Assembly (NCBI GenBank): GCA_012719135.1
Contig: JAAYAW010000045.1
Location: forward strand, 1-44,090
Length of the DNA: 44,090 nt
Source of the DNA: Chloroflexota bacterium
Lineage (GTDB): Bacteria > Chloroflexota > Anaerolineae > UBA1429
Reading direction: 5' to 3'
Under the pieces are notes generated by a model that saw nothing but the letters and a program-made list of their open reading frames with translations, did not search any database and was not told the origin of the DNA. The translations under genes and the position numbers were made by a program. Of this stretch, positions 25,340-33,424 are shown one piece after another (positions within the stretch are counted from its first letter, which is position 1; each line of letters starts with the position of its first letter).

Positions 25340-26677
25340 TCAATTCTCCTGCCTCCCGCGCAGCAGTTCTCGCGCCCGTTCGGTGCTGATGGCCCCCTCG
25401 GCCACCATGCGCGCCGCCAGAACGTCGACCTCGGCGGCCGGCGCGCCGGCGGCGAGAGCCACCTGCCGGGCGTGCAGACGCATATGCCCCTGCTGAATAC
25501 CCTCGGTTACCAGTGCCCGCAGGGCGGCAAGGTTCTGCACAAGCCCCACCGCAGCCATGATCTCAGCGAGCGACCGGGCGCTGTCCACACCCATGATCTT
25601 GAGGGCTACTGCGCTGGCGCGATGGGCACGAACGGCCGCGCCATGCGTTCCGACGGCCATCGGCAACTCAATCGCCCCCATCAGGTCCCCGGCCTCATCT
25701 CGTTCCCAGGAGGTCAAGGGCCGGTAGGTGCCCTCTCTGGTGGCGTACGCGTGGGCGCCGGCCTCGATGGCTCGCCAGTCATTCCCCGTCGCGAGGGCCA
25801 CCGCGTCGATGCCGTTAAGAATGCCCTTGTTGTGCGTCGCGGCACGATACGGATCCGCTTCCGCCAACGCCTGAGCCGCCAGTATGCCGCCGACGACACG
25901 CTCCCCAGAGACGCCATCGCGGGCCAAGCTCTCCGCGGTGACGCGACAGGTCGCTCGGGCCACCCGCCGGTCGGCGAGGTTGCTGAGCACGCGCACACCG
26001 ATCTCGCCCCCGGTCAGCGCCACAATCGCCGGCGCGAGCGCCTCACAGGCGCTGTTGACCAGGTTCGCGCCCATGGCATCTCGAACGTCGACGATGAGGT
26101 GGACAACCAGCATGTCGCCTGCCCGCGTGCGCAGCACGCGCCCATTGAGCGCGCGCGCACCGCCGCCCCGCTCAACCATGCGGGCCAGGCGCGTATTGGC
26201 GGCAGCGAGAAGCGTCTCGGCAGATTCCAGCACGCGAGCGCACGCAGACTGAGGATCCTCCAGCCCATAGACCTGGATTTGGCCGATGATCTCAGAATCC
26301 ATGGAGGTTGCACTCACGCCACCGGTTCGGCGGGTGATCAGCGCGCCATACGAGAGGGCCGCCAAGACGGAGGGCTCCTCGATGGCCATGGGCACAAGGA
26401 CGTCGTGGCCGTTGACGATGAGGTTCGTGGCGATAGCCAGCGGAAGGGAGAGGGAACCGATCACGTTTTCCAAGGCCGCATCGGCAGAGGTCGTCGCGTC
26501 GGAATCCGCCGCGAGCGCGAGGAGATCGGCCTCGGATAAGTCCGCCACGTCAGCCAGGAGCCGTTGCCGGTCGTCCAGCGGGAGCCGGTGAAACCCGCTC
26601 AAGCGGGACGTGTAGGCGACGCCGGCCTCGCCAGGATGGGCGGATTCGCGCATCTGTCCTGTTTGCGACTCACTCAT
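25340..26677 (-). CDS. Hydroxymethylglutaryl-CoA reductase, class II
   Basis: The 445-residue enzyme reduces HMG-CoA to mevalonate. Class II (bacterial/Pseudomonas mevalonii-like) features are E70-NVIGSLSLPL, the cofactor-binding DAMGANLVN, the catalytic Lys in THNKGI, and the C-terminal flap with the catalytic His in IQQGHMRLHAR. The N-terminal 20 residues are poorly conserved, so the ATG at 26653 is another possible start. It is the first gene of the mevalonate cluster, 49 bases ahead of HMG-CoA synthase. A class II reductase beside an archaeal-type synthase makes the pathway a mosaic. Confidence 0.93.
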   Translation of the reverse strand: MSESQTGQMRESAHPGEAGVAYTSRLSGFHRLPLDDRQRLLADVADLSEADLLALAADSDATTSADAALENVIGSLSLPLAIATNLIVNGHDVLVPMAIEEPSVLAALSYGALITRRTGGVSATSMDSEIIGQIQVYGLEDPQSACARVLESAETLLAAANTRLARMVERGGGARALNGRVLRTRAGDMLVVHLIVDVRDAMGANLVNSACEALAPAIVALTGGEIGVRVLSNLADRRVARATCRVTAESLARDGVSGERVVGGILAAQALAEADPYRAATHNKGILNGIDAVALATGNDWRAIEAGAHAYATREGTYRPLTSWERDEAGDLMGAIELPMAVGTHGAAVRAHRASAVALKIMGVDSARSLAEIMAAVGLVQNLAALRALVTEGIQQGHMRLHARQVALAAGAPAAEVDVLAARMVAEGAISTERARELLRGRQEN

Positions 26678-26801
26678 AGGCAGAGTGTAGACCAGAGTAG
26701 CTGTCAGAAACTGTCACCGGGCGCCCACAACCTATCAGGAAGCCTCTGGAGGGCGTACAGCACCCAGCCAGGTTTCGGGGATCCGCGCATCTTGCCAACT
26801 G

Positions 26802-26834
26802 AAAAAAGAGAAGGGAGGGGCATGTGCCCCTCCC
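26802..26834 (-). terminator. Rho-independent terminator of the DUF4013 gene
   Basis: A nearly uninterrupted inverted repeat (GGGAGGGGCA at 26813-26822 and its complement at 26825-26834) is followed on the minus strand by TTCTCTTTTTT. It lies about 65 bases after the stop codon of the leftward membrane protein gene and insulates it from the HMG-CoA reductase gene. It is the clearest intrinsic terminator in the window. Confidence 0.85.
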
Positions 26835-26897
26835 TTGTGCCAAAGGCTTTCGGCGCGTGACCACCGCGGTGGCGCAACGCGGAGTTGGCCGCAGCCT

Positions 26898-27605
26898 CTA
26901 CAAGTCTGACAGCGGCTCACCGGGCAGCGACAGATCCGGCTCCAGGTCAAGCGTAGCGCCCGCCCCGACGATCGCGCCCGACTCGCGGGCGAACTGTCCG
27001 TAGGCATGCATGCCCACGATCTGGGCGTAGAACATGGTAAAGATGACACCGATGACGCATGCGATGGTGCCAAAGCTTCCGGCAATGCTCGCGATGATCG
27101 ACACCACGATGGCCGTCACGTAGGCACCCAGATTGTTGGAGATGAGCTCCCAGATGCGCTGGAACTCAAAGAAGGCCGTGAACTCGCCCTTGGACACATA
27201 GTTGACCATCGCCGCGGGCGTCCAGAGCCCCACCAGTACACCCCAGATCCATGCCAGGCAGTTGATCCCCAGCATGAGCACGGCGGCGACGCCTTCGAGA
27301 TCTCCGCCGGTATCACCGGCGACGACCGTGACAATGGCGCCGATGCCCGAGACGAAAATCGCGGGCAGGGCATAGATCAGCCCGGCCACCACCAGGATGA
27401 GCCCCTTGACGAAATCGCCTCCCCAATCGTCCCACTCGGGCAGCGGCTCCTGCCGCTCCTCGGCCACGTTCTTGAGCACACGCAGCCCGTAGCCGGTGGA
27501 CACCAGATTCAGGATCGGGATGATCGTCACGACACCGCCGATCGCCACCTTCTTGACCCAGTCCTTGTCTTCAAGCACATACGAGAAAGACTTGCCGATA
27601 TCCAT
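26898..27605 (-). CDS. DUF4013-type multi-pass membrane protein
   Basis: The 235-residue protein begins MDIGKSFSYVLEDKDWVKKVAIGG, the typical opening of DUF4013 proteins, and has about five hydrophobic segments separated by short Gly-rich loops. AAAGGAGG sits just ahead of the ATG at 27605, which decides this start over an upstream in-frame ATG. It stands alone between its promoter and a strong terminator. DUF4013 has no established role; a permease-like or envelope function is possible. Confidence 0.82.
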   Translation of the reverse strand: MDIGKSFSYVLEDKDWVKKVAIGGVVTIIPILNLVSTGYGLRVLKNVAEERQEPLPEWDDWGGDFVKGLILVVAGLIYALPAIFVSGIGAIVTVVAGDTGGDLEGVAAVLMLGINCLAWIWGVLVGLWTPAAMVNYVSKGEFTAFFEFQRIWELISNNLGAYVTAIVVSIIASIAGSFGTIACVIGVIFTMFYAQIVGMHAYGQFARESGAIVGAGATLDLEPDLSLPGEPLSDL

Positions 27606-27678
27606 CGAACCTCCTTTGCGCAGTCCATCCGCCCGCACCCTCGCCACGTGCCACAGCCCTCATATCGTTGCGCCGCTC

Positions 27679-27708
27679 ATTATACCCGGCCCCACGGGTT
27701 CTCGTCTA
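27679..27708 (-). promoter_or_regulatory. Predicted promoter for the DUF4013 gene
   Basis: A perfect TATAAT on the minus strand (27679-27684) has a weaker TAGACG (27703-27708) 18 bases upstream. The start codon is about 74 bases downstream. Confidence 0.45.
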
Positions 27709-27742
27709 GCCGGAGGGGTCGCCCCGCCAGCCTTTCAGCCCG

Positions 27743-28402
27743 CTAGAAGCCGATCCATCCTCGCACCGTTGCGATCGCACCGGTCTCTGCGAGGGCGAGG
27801 GCCACGCCCCCCAGGACGGCCAGAGGGCCGCTTCGGCGGGTTACCGTCATTACCAGTAACCCGTTCGCTCCCACAAGCAGCGCGACCACGCCCAATGCGC
27901 TCCAGATCGCCACCAACGCCCATGGCACACTGGGGCTCAACAGCAGTGCGCCCACCATGCCCGCCGTCGCCAACAGCCCTGCGAGATGCCAGCCTTTCTC
28001 GATGGCCGGCCGCTGGTCTTGGGCTTGCGACAGCATCTCCGCACCAAGCGCCCAGAGACCGGTCCCCATCGCCACACCCATGCCAAGCCCGGTGAGCAGG
28101 CGCAGGCCGTTGGTGGGCTGGTAGAGCAGGGGCCGCCCCATCATCTCAAAGGCCAGAGCATTGAGGCCATCCAGAGCCCACCAGACGGCCAACGCCAGAA
28201 GCGTACCCTGTACAAACCAGGGAAGTCGACCCCTGCGCCGCCAGGTCCCTCCGGCTGCCAGTACGACCAGGACGAACAATGCTCCGCAGAACAACCCCGT
28301 ACACCGGGCGCAGAGCGGCGCGACCTGGCCATCGTACACCAGCGAGTGATCCGGCAGCTGGTGGCAGACGCCGCCGAGAAGCCAGTCAACCCAATCCGGC
28401 AT
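27743..28402 (-). CDS. DUF2085-type membrane protein
   Basis: The 219-residue protein carries the DUF2085 signature: CHQLPDHSLVYDGQVAPLCARCTG, with one Cys-His pair and a Cys-Ala-Arg-Cys motif ahead of the first of about five membrane helices. These conserved Cys/His residues could bind a metal at the membrane face, but the family's function is not known. GAGGAGGAT precedes the ATG. It is transcribed divergently from rarA and has its own promoter. Confidence 0.82.
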   Translation of the reverse strand: MPDWVDWLLGGVCHQLPDHSLVYDGQVAPLCARCTGLFCGALFVLVVLAAGGTWRRRGRLPWFVQGTLLALAVWWALDGLNALAFEMMGRPLLYQPTNGLRLLTGLGMGVAMGTGLWALGAEMLSQAQDQRPAIEKGWHLAGLLATAGMVGALLLSPSVPWALVAIWSALGVVALLVGANGLLVMTVTRRSGPLAVLGGVALALAETGAIATVRGWIGF

Positions 28403-28470
28403 GGGGCACGATCCTCCTCAAGCTCTCACTTACCATACGTGCTTTATCCTCTCAGGTTTCGTTGGCCGTG

Positions 28471-28498
28471 ATTATAGATGTGGGGTCACATCCGCCAA
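28471..28498 (-). promoter_or_regulatory. Predicted promoter for the DUF2085 gene
   Basis: TTGGCG (28493-28498) and a perfect TATAAT (28471-28476) on the minus strand are 16 bases apart, about 69 bases from the start codon. The site lies back to back with the rarA promoter in the divergent intergenic region. Confidence 0.55.
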
Positions 28499-28513
28499 GC
28501 CGCGGCGCCAGCG

Positions 28514-28542
28514 TTTCCATGCCGGACGCTTCCGGGTACAAT
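28514..28542 (+). promoter_or_regulatory. Predicted promoter for the rarA group
   Basis: TTTCCA (28514-28519) and TACAAT (28537-28542) are 17 bases apart, about 85 bases before the rarA start. The -35 box is weak, so confidence is moderate. Confidence 0.4.
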
Positions 28543-28627
28543 GGGCACCATCTGCACCATACCCCTCCGGATGGGCATCCGCCCTCGGCAGTATCCGTTG
28601 AGTTGACCGCGAGCAGGAAGGCGTTCC

Positions 28628-29986
28628 ATGGATCTCTTTGAGCTTGGCCGGCAAGCACAGATCGAGCGAGAGGCGCCGCTGGCGGCGCGCATGCGCCCGC
28701 GGACGCTGGATGAGTTCGTGGGGCAGGAACACGTCGTGGGCCCAGGCCGGCTCTTGCGCCGTGCCATCCAGGCCGACCAGATCTCGTCGCTGATCTTTTG
28801 CGGGCCGCCGGGCACCGGCAAGACCACCCTGGCCAGGATCATTGCCAACACCACCAACTCCCGCTTTGTGACGCTGAACGCTGTGCTCGCGGGAGTCGCC
28901 CAGCTGAGGGAAGTAGTCGCCGAGGCGCGGGAGCAGCGCTCGCTGTACAACAAACGCACCATTCTGTTTGTGGACGAGGTGCACCGCTGGAACAAGGCCC
29001 AACAGGACGCAATGCTCCCCTGGGTCGAAAACGGCACGATCATCATGATCGGCGCCACAACCGAGAACCCCTGGTTCTCGGTCAATTCGGCGCTCCTGAG
29101 CCGCAGCCGGGTCTTTCAGCTTGTTCCCCTGGACGAAGAGGCTCTCCGTCATGTGGCACAGGCGGCGCTGGAGGATCCGGATCGGGGCTACGGTGGGCGT
29201 GGGATTCGCATCACACCGGATGCGCTGGATCATCTGGTGCACGTCGCAAGCGGGGATGCGCGGTCGCTTCTCAATGCCCTGGAGCTCGCCATTGAGACGA
29301 CGAGCCCTGGCGAGGAGGGCGAGGTCGTGGTCGACCTCGCGGTGGCCGAGGAGTCCATACAGCAGCGCGCGGTGCTCTACGACCGCGAAGGCGACTATCA
29401 CTTTGATATCATCAGCGCCTTTATCAAGAGCCTGCGCGGCTCCGACCCGGACGCGGCCCTCTACTGGCTGGCCCGCATGGTCCACGCCGGCGAGGACCCG
29501 CGTTTCCTCTTCCGCCGAATGCTGATTGCGGCCAGTGAAGACGTCGGCCTTGCAGATCCGAACGCCCTGGTCGTTGTCGAGGCCGCGGCGGCCGCCTTTG
29601 AGCGCGTTGGCCTTCCCGAAGGCCAGTTCCATCTGGCTGAGGCAGCCCTGTATTTGGCCACTACCGCCAAATCCAACACGGCGATGGGCTACTTTGACGC
29701 TCTGGAATCCGTCAGATCCGAGCGCGATTCCGATGTGCCTGCGCATCTGAGGGATGCCAGCCGGGACAAAAAGGGCTTTGGACACGGCGAAGGATATCTC
29801 TACCCGCACGCCTACAGAGATCACTGGATCGAGCAGCAATACCTGCCGGATTCGCTCCGCGGGAAGGTGTTCTATCGCCCCAGCGATCAGGGTTATGAGC
29901 GCTCGATCAAGCAACGCGTCGAATGGCGGCGCGAAGCACAGCTGGCGGCGGCGCTGGAAGAAGACAGCCCGGCATCGAGATCCTGA
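28628..29986 (+). CDS. rarA: Replication-associated recombination protein A (MgsA/RarA AAA+ ATPase)
   Basis: The 452-residue clamp-loader-like ATPase acts at stalled replication forks. Walker A is GPPGTGKTTLA (about 59-69), Walker B is FVDEVHRWNKAQQD, sensor 1 is IGATTENP, and the C-terminal tetramerisation domain has HVASGDARSLLNALE and the RGSDPDAALYWLARM stretch. Length matches E. coli RarA, so the protein is complete. The last 64 bases overlap a methyltransferase-like gene in another frame, at the point where RarA continues into an extra domain in some bacteria. Confidence 0.95.
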   Translation: MDLFELGRQAQIEREAPLAARMRPRTLDEFVGQEHVVGPGRLLRRAIQADQISSLIFCGPPGTGKTTLARIIANTTNSRFVTLNAVLAGVAQLREVVAEAREQRSLYNKRTILFVDEVHRWNKAQQDAMLPWVENGTIIMIGATTENPWFSVNSALLSRSRVFQLVPLDEEALRHVAQAALEDPDRGYGGRGIRITPDALDHLVHVASGDARSLLNALELAIETTSPGEEGEVVVDLAVAEESIQQRAVLYDREGDYHFDIISAFIKSLRGSDPDAALYWLARMVHAGEDPRFLFRRMLIAASEDVGLADPNALVVVEAAAAAFERVGLPEGQFHLAEAALYLATTAKSNTAMGYFDALESVRSERDSDVPAHLRDASRDKKGFGHGEGYLYPHAYRDHWIEQQYLPDSLRGKVFYRPSDQGYERSIKQRVEWRREAQLAAALEEDSPASRS

Positions 29987-30861
29987 CGTACTCGCCCGAT
30001 AGCCCGGGCCAGGAGAGGTGGTTGGCGCGCACCATCGACTCGTCCGCCCGCGGATTGGAGCAGGTGCGGCAGTGCGTCTTTGAGGCGCTCGAGATACGCC
30101 GGCACCATACCGTTCTGGATATCAATGCGGGGAGCGGCTTACTCACCTGGGAGGCTCTGCGGCGCGCACCCGAGGGCGGCGTTTGGGCGCTGGAGAGCGA
30201 CCCGGTGCTGGCCAGGGCCCTCGTCGACCAGGCCGAACGCCTTCAGGAGCTCCAGCGCCCAGCTGTGCTGGTGTGCGACCTCGCAGAACTTGGGGAACTG
30301 CTCGCTGCCAGGGGAGACGCCGGGCTACGCTTTGACATCATCCTCGGGCGCAACGTCCTGACGCGCTCCGATCTCTGGAGCCAGCGGCTGGGCTATCTGG
30401 CGCGCTGGCTGGCTGCAGATGGCGCACTGAGCCTCGCGGAACGGCTTCCGGCAGCAAGTCAGCGCCTCTACCGGCTGGTGGATCCCCGCGGCCTGGAGGC
30501 AGGCTTTCTCGAACGCTGGATTCCGGCAGAGGAAGCCATGTATGACAGCCCCGACGATCCTGTGGTAAACTGGGGTTCAGAACAGTTGGTGCGAGCGCTC
30601 TCGGAGGCGGGCTTTGAGGACTGCGTCACGGAAGAGATCCGCCTGACGAGCGATCTGCTGGTGACCGTCGGACAGGTTGACCGGTGGTTCGGCCCGGGAC
30701 TGCACGGCCGCCCGAGCTATGCTGAGCACCTCGCCCATCAACTCTCCAGTGATGAAGTAAGGCTCGTCGAGGACGCACTGCGGCGTTCCGTGGCGGGACG
30801 CACAGTCTCCTGGGAGCGAACGGTTCTGCACGTGCAGGCGCGTGTTCCGCCCGAGTCTTAG
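29923..30861 (+). CDS. SAM-dependent methyltransferase-like protein overlapping rarA
   Basis: The frame encodes up to 312 residues with a class I SAM-binding motif (TVLDINAGSGLLTWEA, about residues 62-77) and the acidic-residue motif WALESDP. The rest is not close to a methyltransferase I can name. The only upstream start is ATG at 29923, inside rarA, giving a low-complexity N-terminus; recognisable protein begins near residue 18. In cyanobacteria and some other lineages RarA is fused to a C-terminal domain (PRK13341-type fusion), and here the two frames meet at the equivalent point in a -1 relation. It is either an independent overlapping gene or a frameshifted fusion. Confidence 0.72.
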   Translation: MAARSTAGGGAGRRQPGIEILTYSPDSPGQERWLARTIDSSARGLEQVRQCVFEALEIRRHHTVLDINAGSGLLTWEALRRAPEGGVWALESDPVLARALVDQAERLQELQRPAVLVCDLAELGELLAARGDAGLRFDIILGRNVLTRSDLWSQRLGYLARWLAADGALSLAERLPAASQRLYRLVDPRGLEAGFLERWIPAEEAMYDSPDDPVVNWGSEQLVRALSEAGFEDCVTEEIRLTSDLLVTVGQVDRWFGPGLHGRPSYAEHLAHQLSSDEVRLVEDALRRSVAGRTVSWERTVLHVQARVPPES

Positions 30862-30885
30862 AGTGGCCGACACTGTGGGGGTGAT

Positions 30886-31398
30886 GTGAGCCAGGAAGGC
30901 TACGTGATCATCGTCTTGGTGGCGATGGGTATCGCCATCCTTGTATTGGCCGGGGCTCTCCTTGGGCTGGCGCGGCGACATCGTGAGCTGGAGAAGAGCT
31001 ACACGCGCATGTTCGAAGGTGTGTCTGGCGACAATCTCGCCGAGAACGTGCTGCGGCACCTTGCCGAACTGGAGGAGAACGCGCGGGAGCTGGCCGAGCT
31101 GCGCGAGCATACGCGTGCACTCCAGGTCGGGAGCCGGGAGGCCATCCGGCACGTTGGCCTGGTCCGCTACAACCCCTTTGACGATATGGGGGGCGACTAC
31201 TCGGTGGCATTGACCCTGGCGGACGCCGAGGGACGCGGCATCGTCCTGAGCAGCCTGCACGGACGAACCGCAACGCGGCTGTACGTTCGAACGCTGCAGG
31301 ACTGGGCTTCGAGCAACCCACTGAGCAGCGAGGAGCAGGAAGCGATCCGGATCGCCCGCGAGGGAAATGGCCAGCACATGCCGGCCACTGACGCCTGA
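30886..31398 (+). CDS. DUF4446 membrane-anchored protein
   Basis: The 170-residue protein has one N-terminal membrane helix (about 5-28), a short coiled segment, and a conserved cytosolic core with VGLVRYNPFDDMGGDYSVALTLAD and the GIVLSSLHGR strand that defines DUF4446. The start is GTG preceded by GGGGGTGAT. The family is often linked with chromosome partition or sporulation neighbourhoods, but its function is not established. It is followed by a bactofilin gene. Confidence 0.85.
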   Translation: MSQEGYVIIVLVAMGIAILVLAGALLGLARRHRELEKSYTRMFEGVSGDNLAENVLRHLAELEENARELAELREHTRALQVGSREAIRHVGLVRYNPFDDMGGDYSVALTLADAEGRGIVLSSLHGRTATRLYVRTLQDWASSNPLSSEEQEAIRIAREGNGQHMPATDA

Positions 31399-31445
31399 GC
31401 AGCCAGGCGGGTACGCGCCACCGGCGGCGCAGATAAGGACATGAG

Positions 31446-31988
31446 ATGGCACTGTTTCGGAGAGAGACCGTTCAGACCGCGGCATCGGGAGGCCTGGAAA
31501 CCCTCCTCGGTAGCAGCACGAACTTTCAGGGCGTGCTCAAATCCGATGGCAACATTCGCATCGATGGGATTCTGCAAGGGCGCATCGAGACGGCGGGCAA
31601 CCTGGTCATCGGCCCCACCGCTCGCGTCTCTGCTGATATCCTGGCCAATGCCGTTCAGGTTTGGGGGTACATACAGGGCAACATACGCACCATGGGGCGG
31701 CTGGAGATCCTCTCTACCGGCCGAGTGTTTGGCGAAGTCACCGTGGGGTCGTTGATGATCGACGAGGGAGGCCTCTTTCGCGGGCAGTGCTTTATGGATG
31801 GCCAGGATGTCGATGAGCTCGCGATGGAGCCCGAGCCCAAGCTGTTGGGCACAGGGGCCCCCGATGCAGGCGAGGGCCACAACGGTCAGCCTGTGAGCGA
31901 GCCAGACAAAGACACGATCGCAGAGGCCGGCCCAGCCGACGACGCGCCCTCTCCCGAATCAGCTCAGGCCGCAGAGGAAAACCAATAG
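31446..31988 (+). CDS. Bactofilin (polymer-forming cytoskeletal protein)
   Basis: The 180-residue protein has a short disordered N-terminus, a central right-handed beta-helix (about residues 20-115), and an acidic disordered C-terminus. The core shows the bactofilin pattern: TNFQGVLKSDGNIRIDGILQG, then repeating Gly-hydrophobic turns such as VWGYIQGNIRT and GRVFGEVTVGSLMIDEGG. Bactofilins polymerise without nucleotide and shape or anchor envelope machinery. AAGGA precedes the ATG. The next gene begins 7 bases downstream. Confidence 0.9.
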   Translation: MALFRRETVQTAASGGLETLLGSSTNFQGVLKSDGNIRIDGILQGRIETAGNLVIGPTARVSADILANAVQVWGYIQGNIRTMGRLEILSTGRVFGEVTVGSLMIDEGGLFRGQCFMDGQDVDELAMEPEPKLLGTGAPDAGEGHNGQPVSEPDKDTIAEAGPADDAPSPESAQAAEENQ

Positions 31989-31995
31989 AGGCAGT

Positions 31996-32958
31996 ATGAA
32001 AGCCGTATTCATTCAGCAGGCGACGCTACTACGAGATAGCCACGTCGATACGAGCTCGGAAGGAGACTGGCAGCTCATGCCCGCGACGATCGAGGCGGTT
32101 CGCATGCTGTCAGGCGAGGACACGCTGGTGTTGGTCTATGGCGTCGCTCCAGAACGGGCGGAGCGCCATGAGGGAGATCAACAGCTGTCGGACACGCTGC
32201 TCAAGGTCGCCAGGCAGCTCGAGTCCGGCGGAGGGCGTGTGGACGCAGTCATCGGGGTCCAGCACCGCGCCCCAACAGGCGAGAGCGATGCCCCGCCTTA
32301 CCCCGGATTGGTCTGGTCTGCCGCGGCCCGGTTCAACCTCCATCCCGAGCAGTGCTACCTGTTGGGCGACACCATTCAAGATGTGCAGACGGCTACGGCG
32401 GCCGGCGTACGCCCGGCAATCATCCTCGGGGGGCGCTCCATAGAGGATGTGTTCCAGCGGGCTGATCTGGACAAGGACTTTCCCCTGGCTCCTGACCTCA
32501 TCACAGCCGTGCAATACATACAGGTGGAAGAGGAGATCGCTCGGCAGCTCGGCGCACCGCGAGGAGGTCCGGTACCGGTACCTTCAGAGGTGCTCTCTCC
32601 CGCTCAGCTTGACAGGCTGGCCACTCTGGTGGTGCTGTCGCCCCAGGGAAGGCTTCTCGCAGAGAGGACGGGGCGATCCCGCATCCAGCGCAATGATATC
32701 GCACGCTGGCTGTTCTTCCTTACCTTTGGCACGCTGGGGCTCTCGCTGGGAATCGCGTATTTGCTCACCCACCTGTATCGTGTGCAGCCGTTCCCCGAGT
32801 TCGTCTACTACCTGACGCTGCAGTTCATTTCGCGGCCGCTACGCGGGGTGCTGTTTATCCTGGCCGGCGTCGCGGTGCTTTCTGTGGGTGTTCGCAGCAT
32901 CCTGCGTTCCAGCGCGGTGCGGGACTGGCTGAACGGGGCCAGACGCTACATCCGCTGA
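31996..32958 (+). CDS. HAD-like pseudoenzyme with two C-terminal membrane helices
   Basis: The first 180 residues follow the fold of D-glycero-D-manno-heptose bisphosphate phosphatase/histidinol phosphatase HADs, with YLLGDTIQDVQTATAAGVRPAIILGG matching the C-terminal acidic motif. The nucleophile motif is destroyed: where the family has DxDGT after MKAVFI, this protein has QQATL, so neither Asp is present. A linker leads to two membrane helices (about 234-256 and 275-300). GAGG lies 5 bases ahead of the ATG. It follows bactofilin directly, so a structural or binding role in the envelope is more likely than catalysis. Confidence 0.72.
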   Translation: MKAVFIQQATLLRDSHVDTSSEGDWQLMPATIEAVRMLSGEDTLVLVYGVAPERAERHEGDQQLSDTLLKVARQLESGGGRVDAVIGVQHRAPTGESDAPPYPGLVWSAAARFNLHPEQCYLLGDTIQDVQTATAAGVRPAIILGGRSIEDVFQRADLDKDFPLAPDLITAVQYIQVEEEIARQLGAPRGGPVPVPSEVLSPAQLDRLATLVVLSPQGRLLAERTGRSRIQRNDIARWLFFLTFGTLGLSLGIAYLLTHLYRVQPFPEFVYYLTLQFISRPLRGVLFILAGVAVLSVGVRSILRSSAVRDWLNGARRYIR

Positions 32959-32964
32959 GGTAGA

Positions 32965-32989
32965 GGAACGCCTTGGGGAAGGCGGTTCC
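32965..32989. terminator. Imperfect hairpin between convergent genes
   Basis: GGAACGCCTT (32965-32974) can pair with AAGGCGGTTCC (32979-32989) with one bulged G and a 4-base loop. It lies between the end of the rightward HAD-like gene and the end of the leftward SHOCT-like gene. There is no T-tract on either side, so it is at best a weak bidirectional terminator. Confidence 0.35.
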
Positions 32990-33012
32990 CAGTGGTGTAG
33001 CCCTTGCGGACG

Positions 33013-33384
33013 CTACTCGACGAGTATCTCCACGCGCTCGGAGCCTTCCTCATCGTAGATATCAGCCACCTGCCCGTGGGCGCCTTCGTCCTCGATGCGG
33101 CGCAGCAGATCGACCATGTCCACGCCCAACTCCTCCGGTGCGAACTGCGCCCCCAATCGCATTCCCACGGAGACCAACCCCAGTGGAATGGCGATGTTGA
33201 CCTTGGTCCGTCCGGTTACCGCGTCGGTAATGCGCACACGAAGGCGGCGGTCACCGCGCGGGGCGGGGGCAGGCTCCTCTACGCTGCGCGAGAGCGCTTC
33301 GAGCAAGCGGGCTCCCTCGGCCGGGGTGATCTGTCCCTGCTCAACCATCTTGAGCACCTGTAGCCGTTCTGCATCAAGGCTCAT
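33013..33384 (-). CDS. SHOCT-like domain protein
   Basis: The 123-residue protein starts with a short helical-hairpin domain (LQVLKMVEQGQITPAEGARLLEAL), which matches the SHOCT-like N-terminus found on many putative anti-sigma or envelope-stress proteins (YvlB/DUF4097 group). A beta-rich second half follows (VRITDAVTGRTKVNIAIPLGL), then an acidic tail. I chose the ATG at 33384 because GGAGG lies 8 bases upstream. It lies 40 bases after the GNAT gene. Function is unknown. Confidence 0.78.
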   Translation of the reverse strand: MSLDAERLQVLKMVEQGQITPAEGARLLEALSRSVEEPAPAPRGDRRLRVRITDAVTGRTKVNIAIPLGLVSVGMRLGAQFAPEELGVDMVDLLRRIEDEGAHGQVADIYDEEGSERVEILVE

Positions 33385-33424
33385 GCGCCTTTCCTCCATG
33401 CCCCCTGGGAGCGCGATTGGCCGC

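Noticed and set aside
26678-26801. Promoter ahead of HMG-CoA reductase
   Set aside because: Several -10-like hexamers (TACACT, TACTCT) occur on the minus strand but none has a -35 at acceptable spacing, so no site is called.
29923-29986. Programmed -1 frameshift between rarA and the methyltransferase-like frame
   Set aside because: No slippery heptamer of the X-XXY-YYZ type and no clear downstream hairpin is visible in the overlap; kept only as a possible split fusion.
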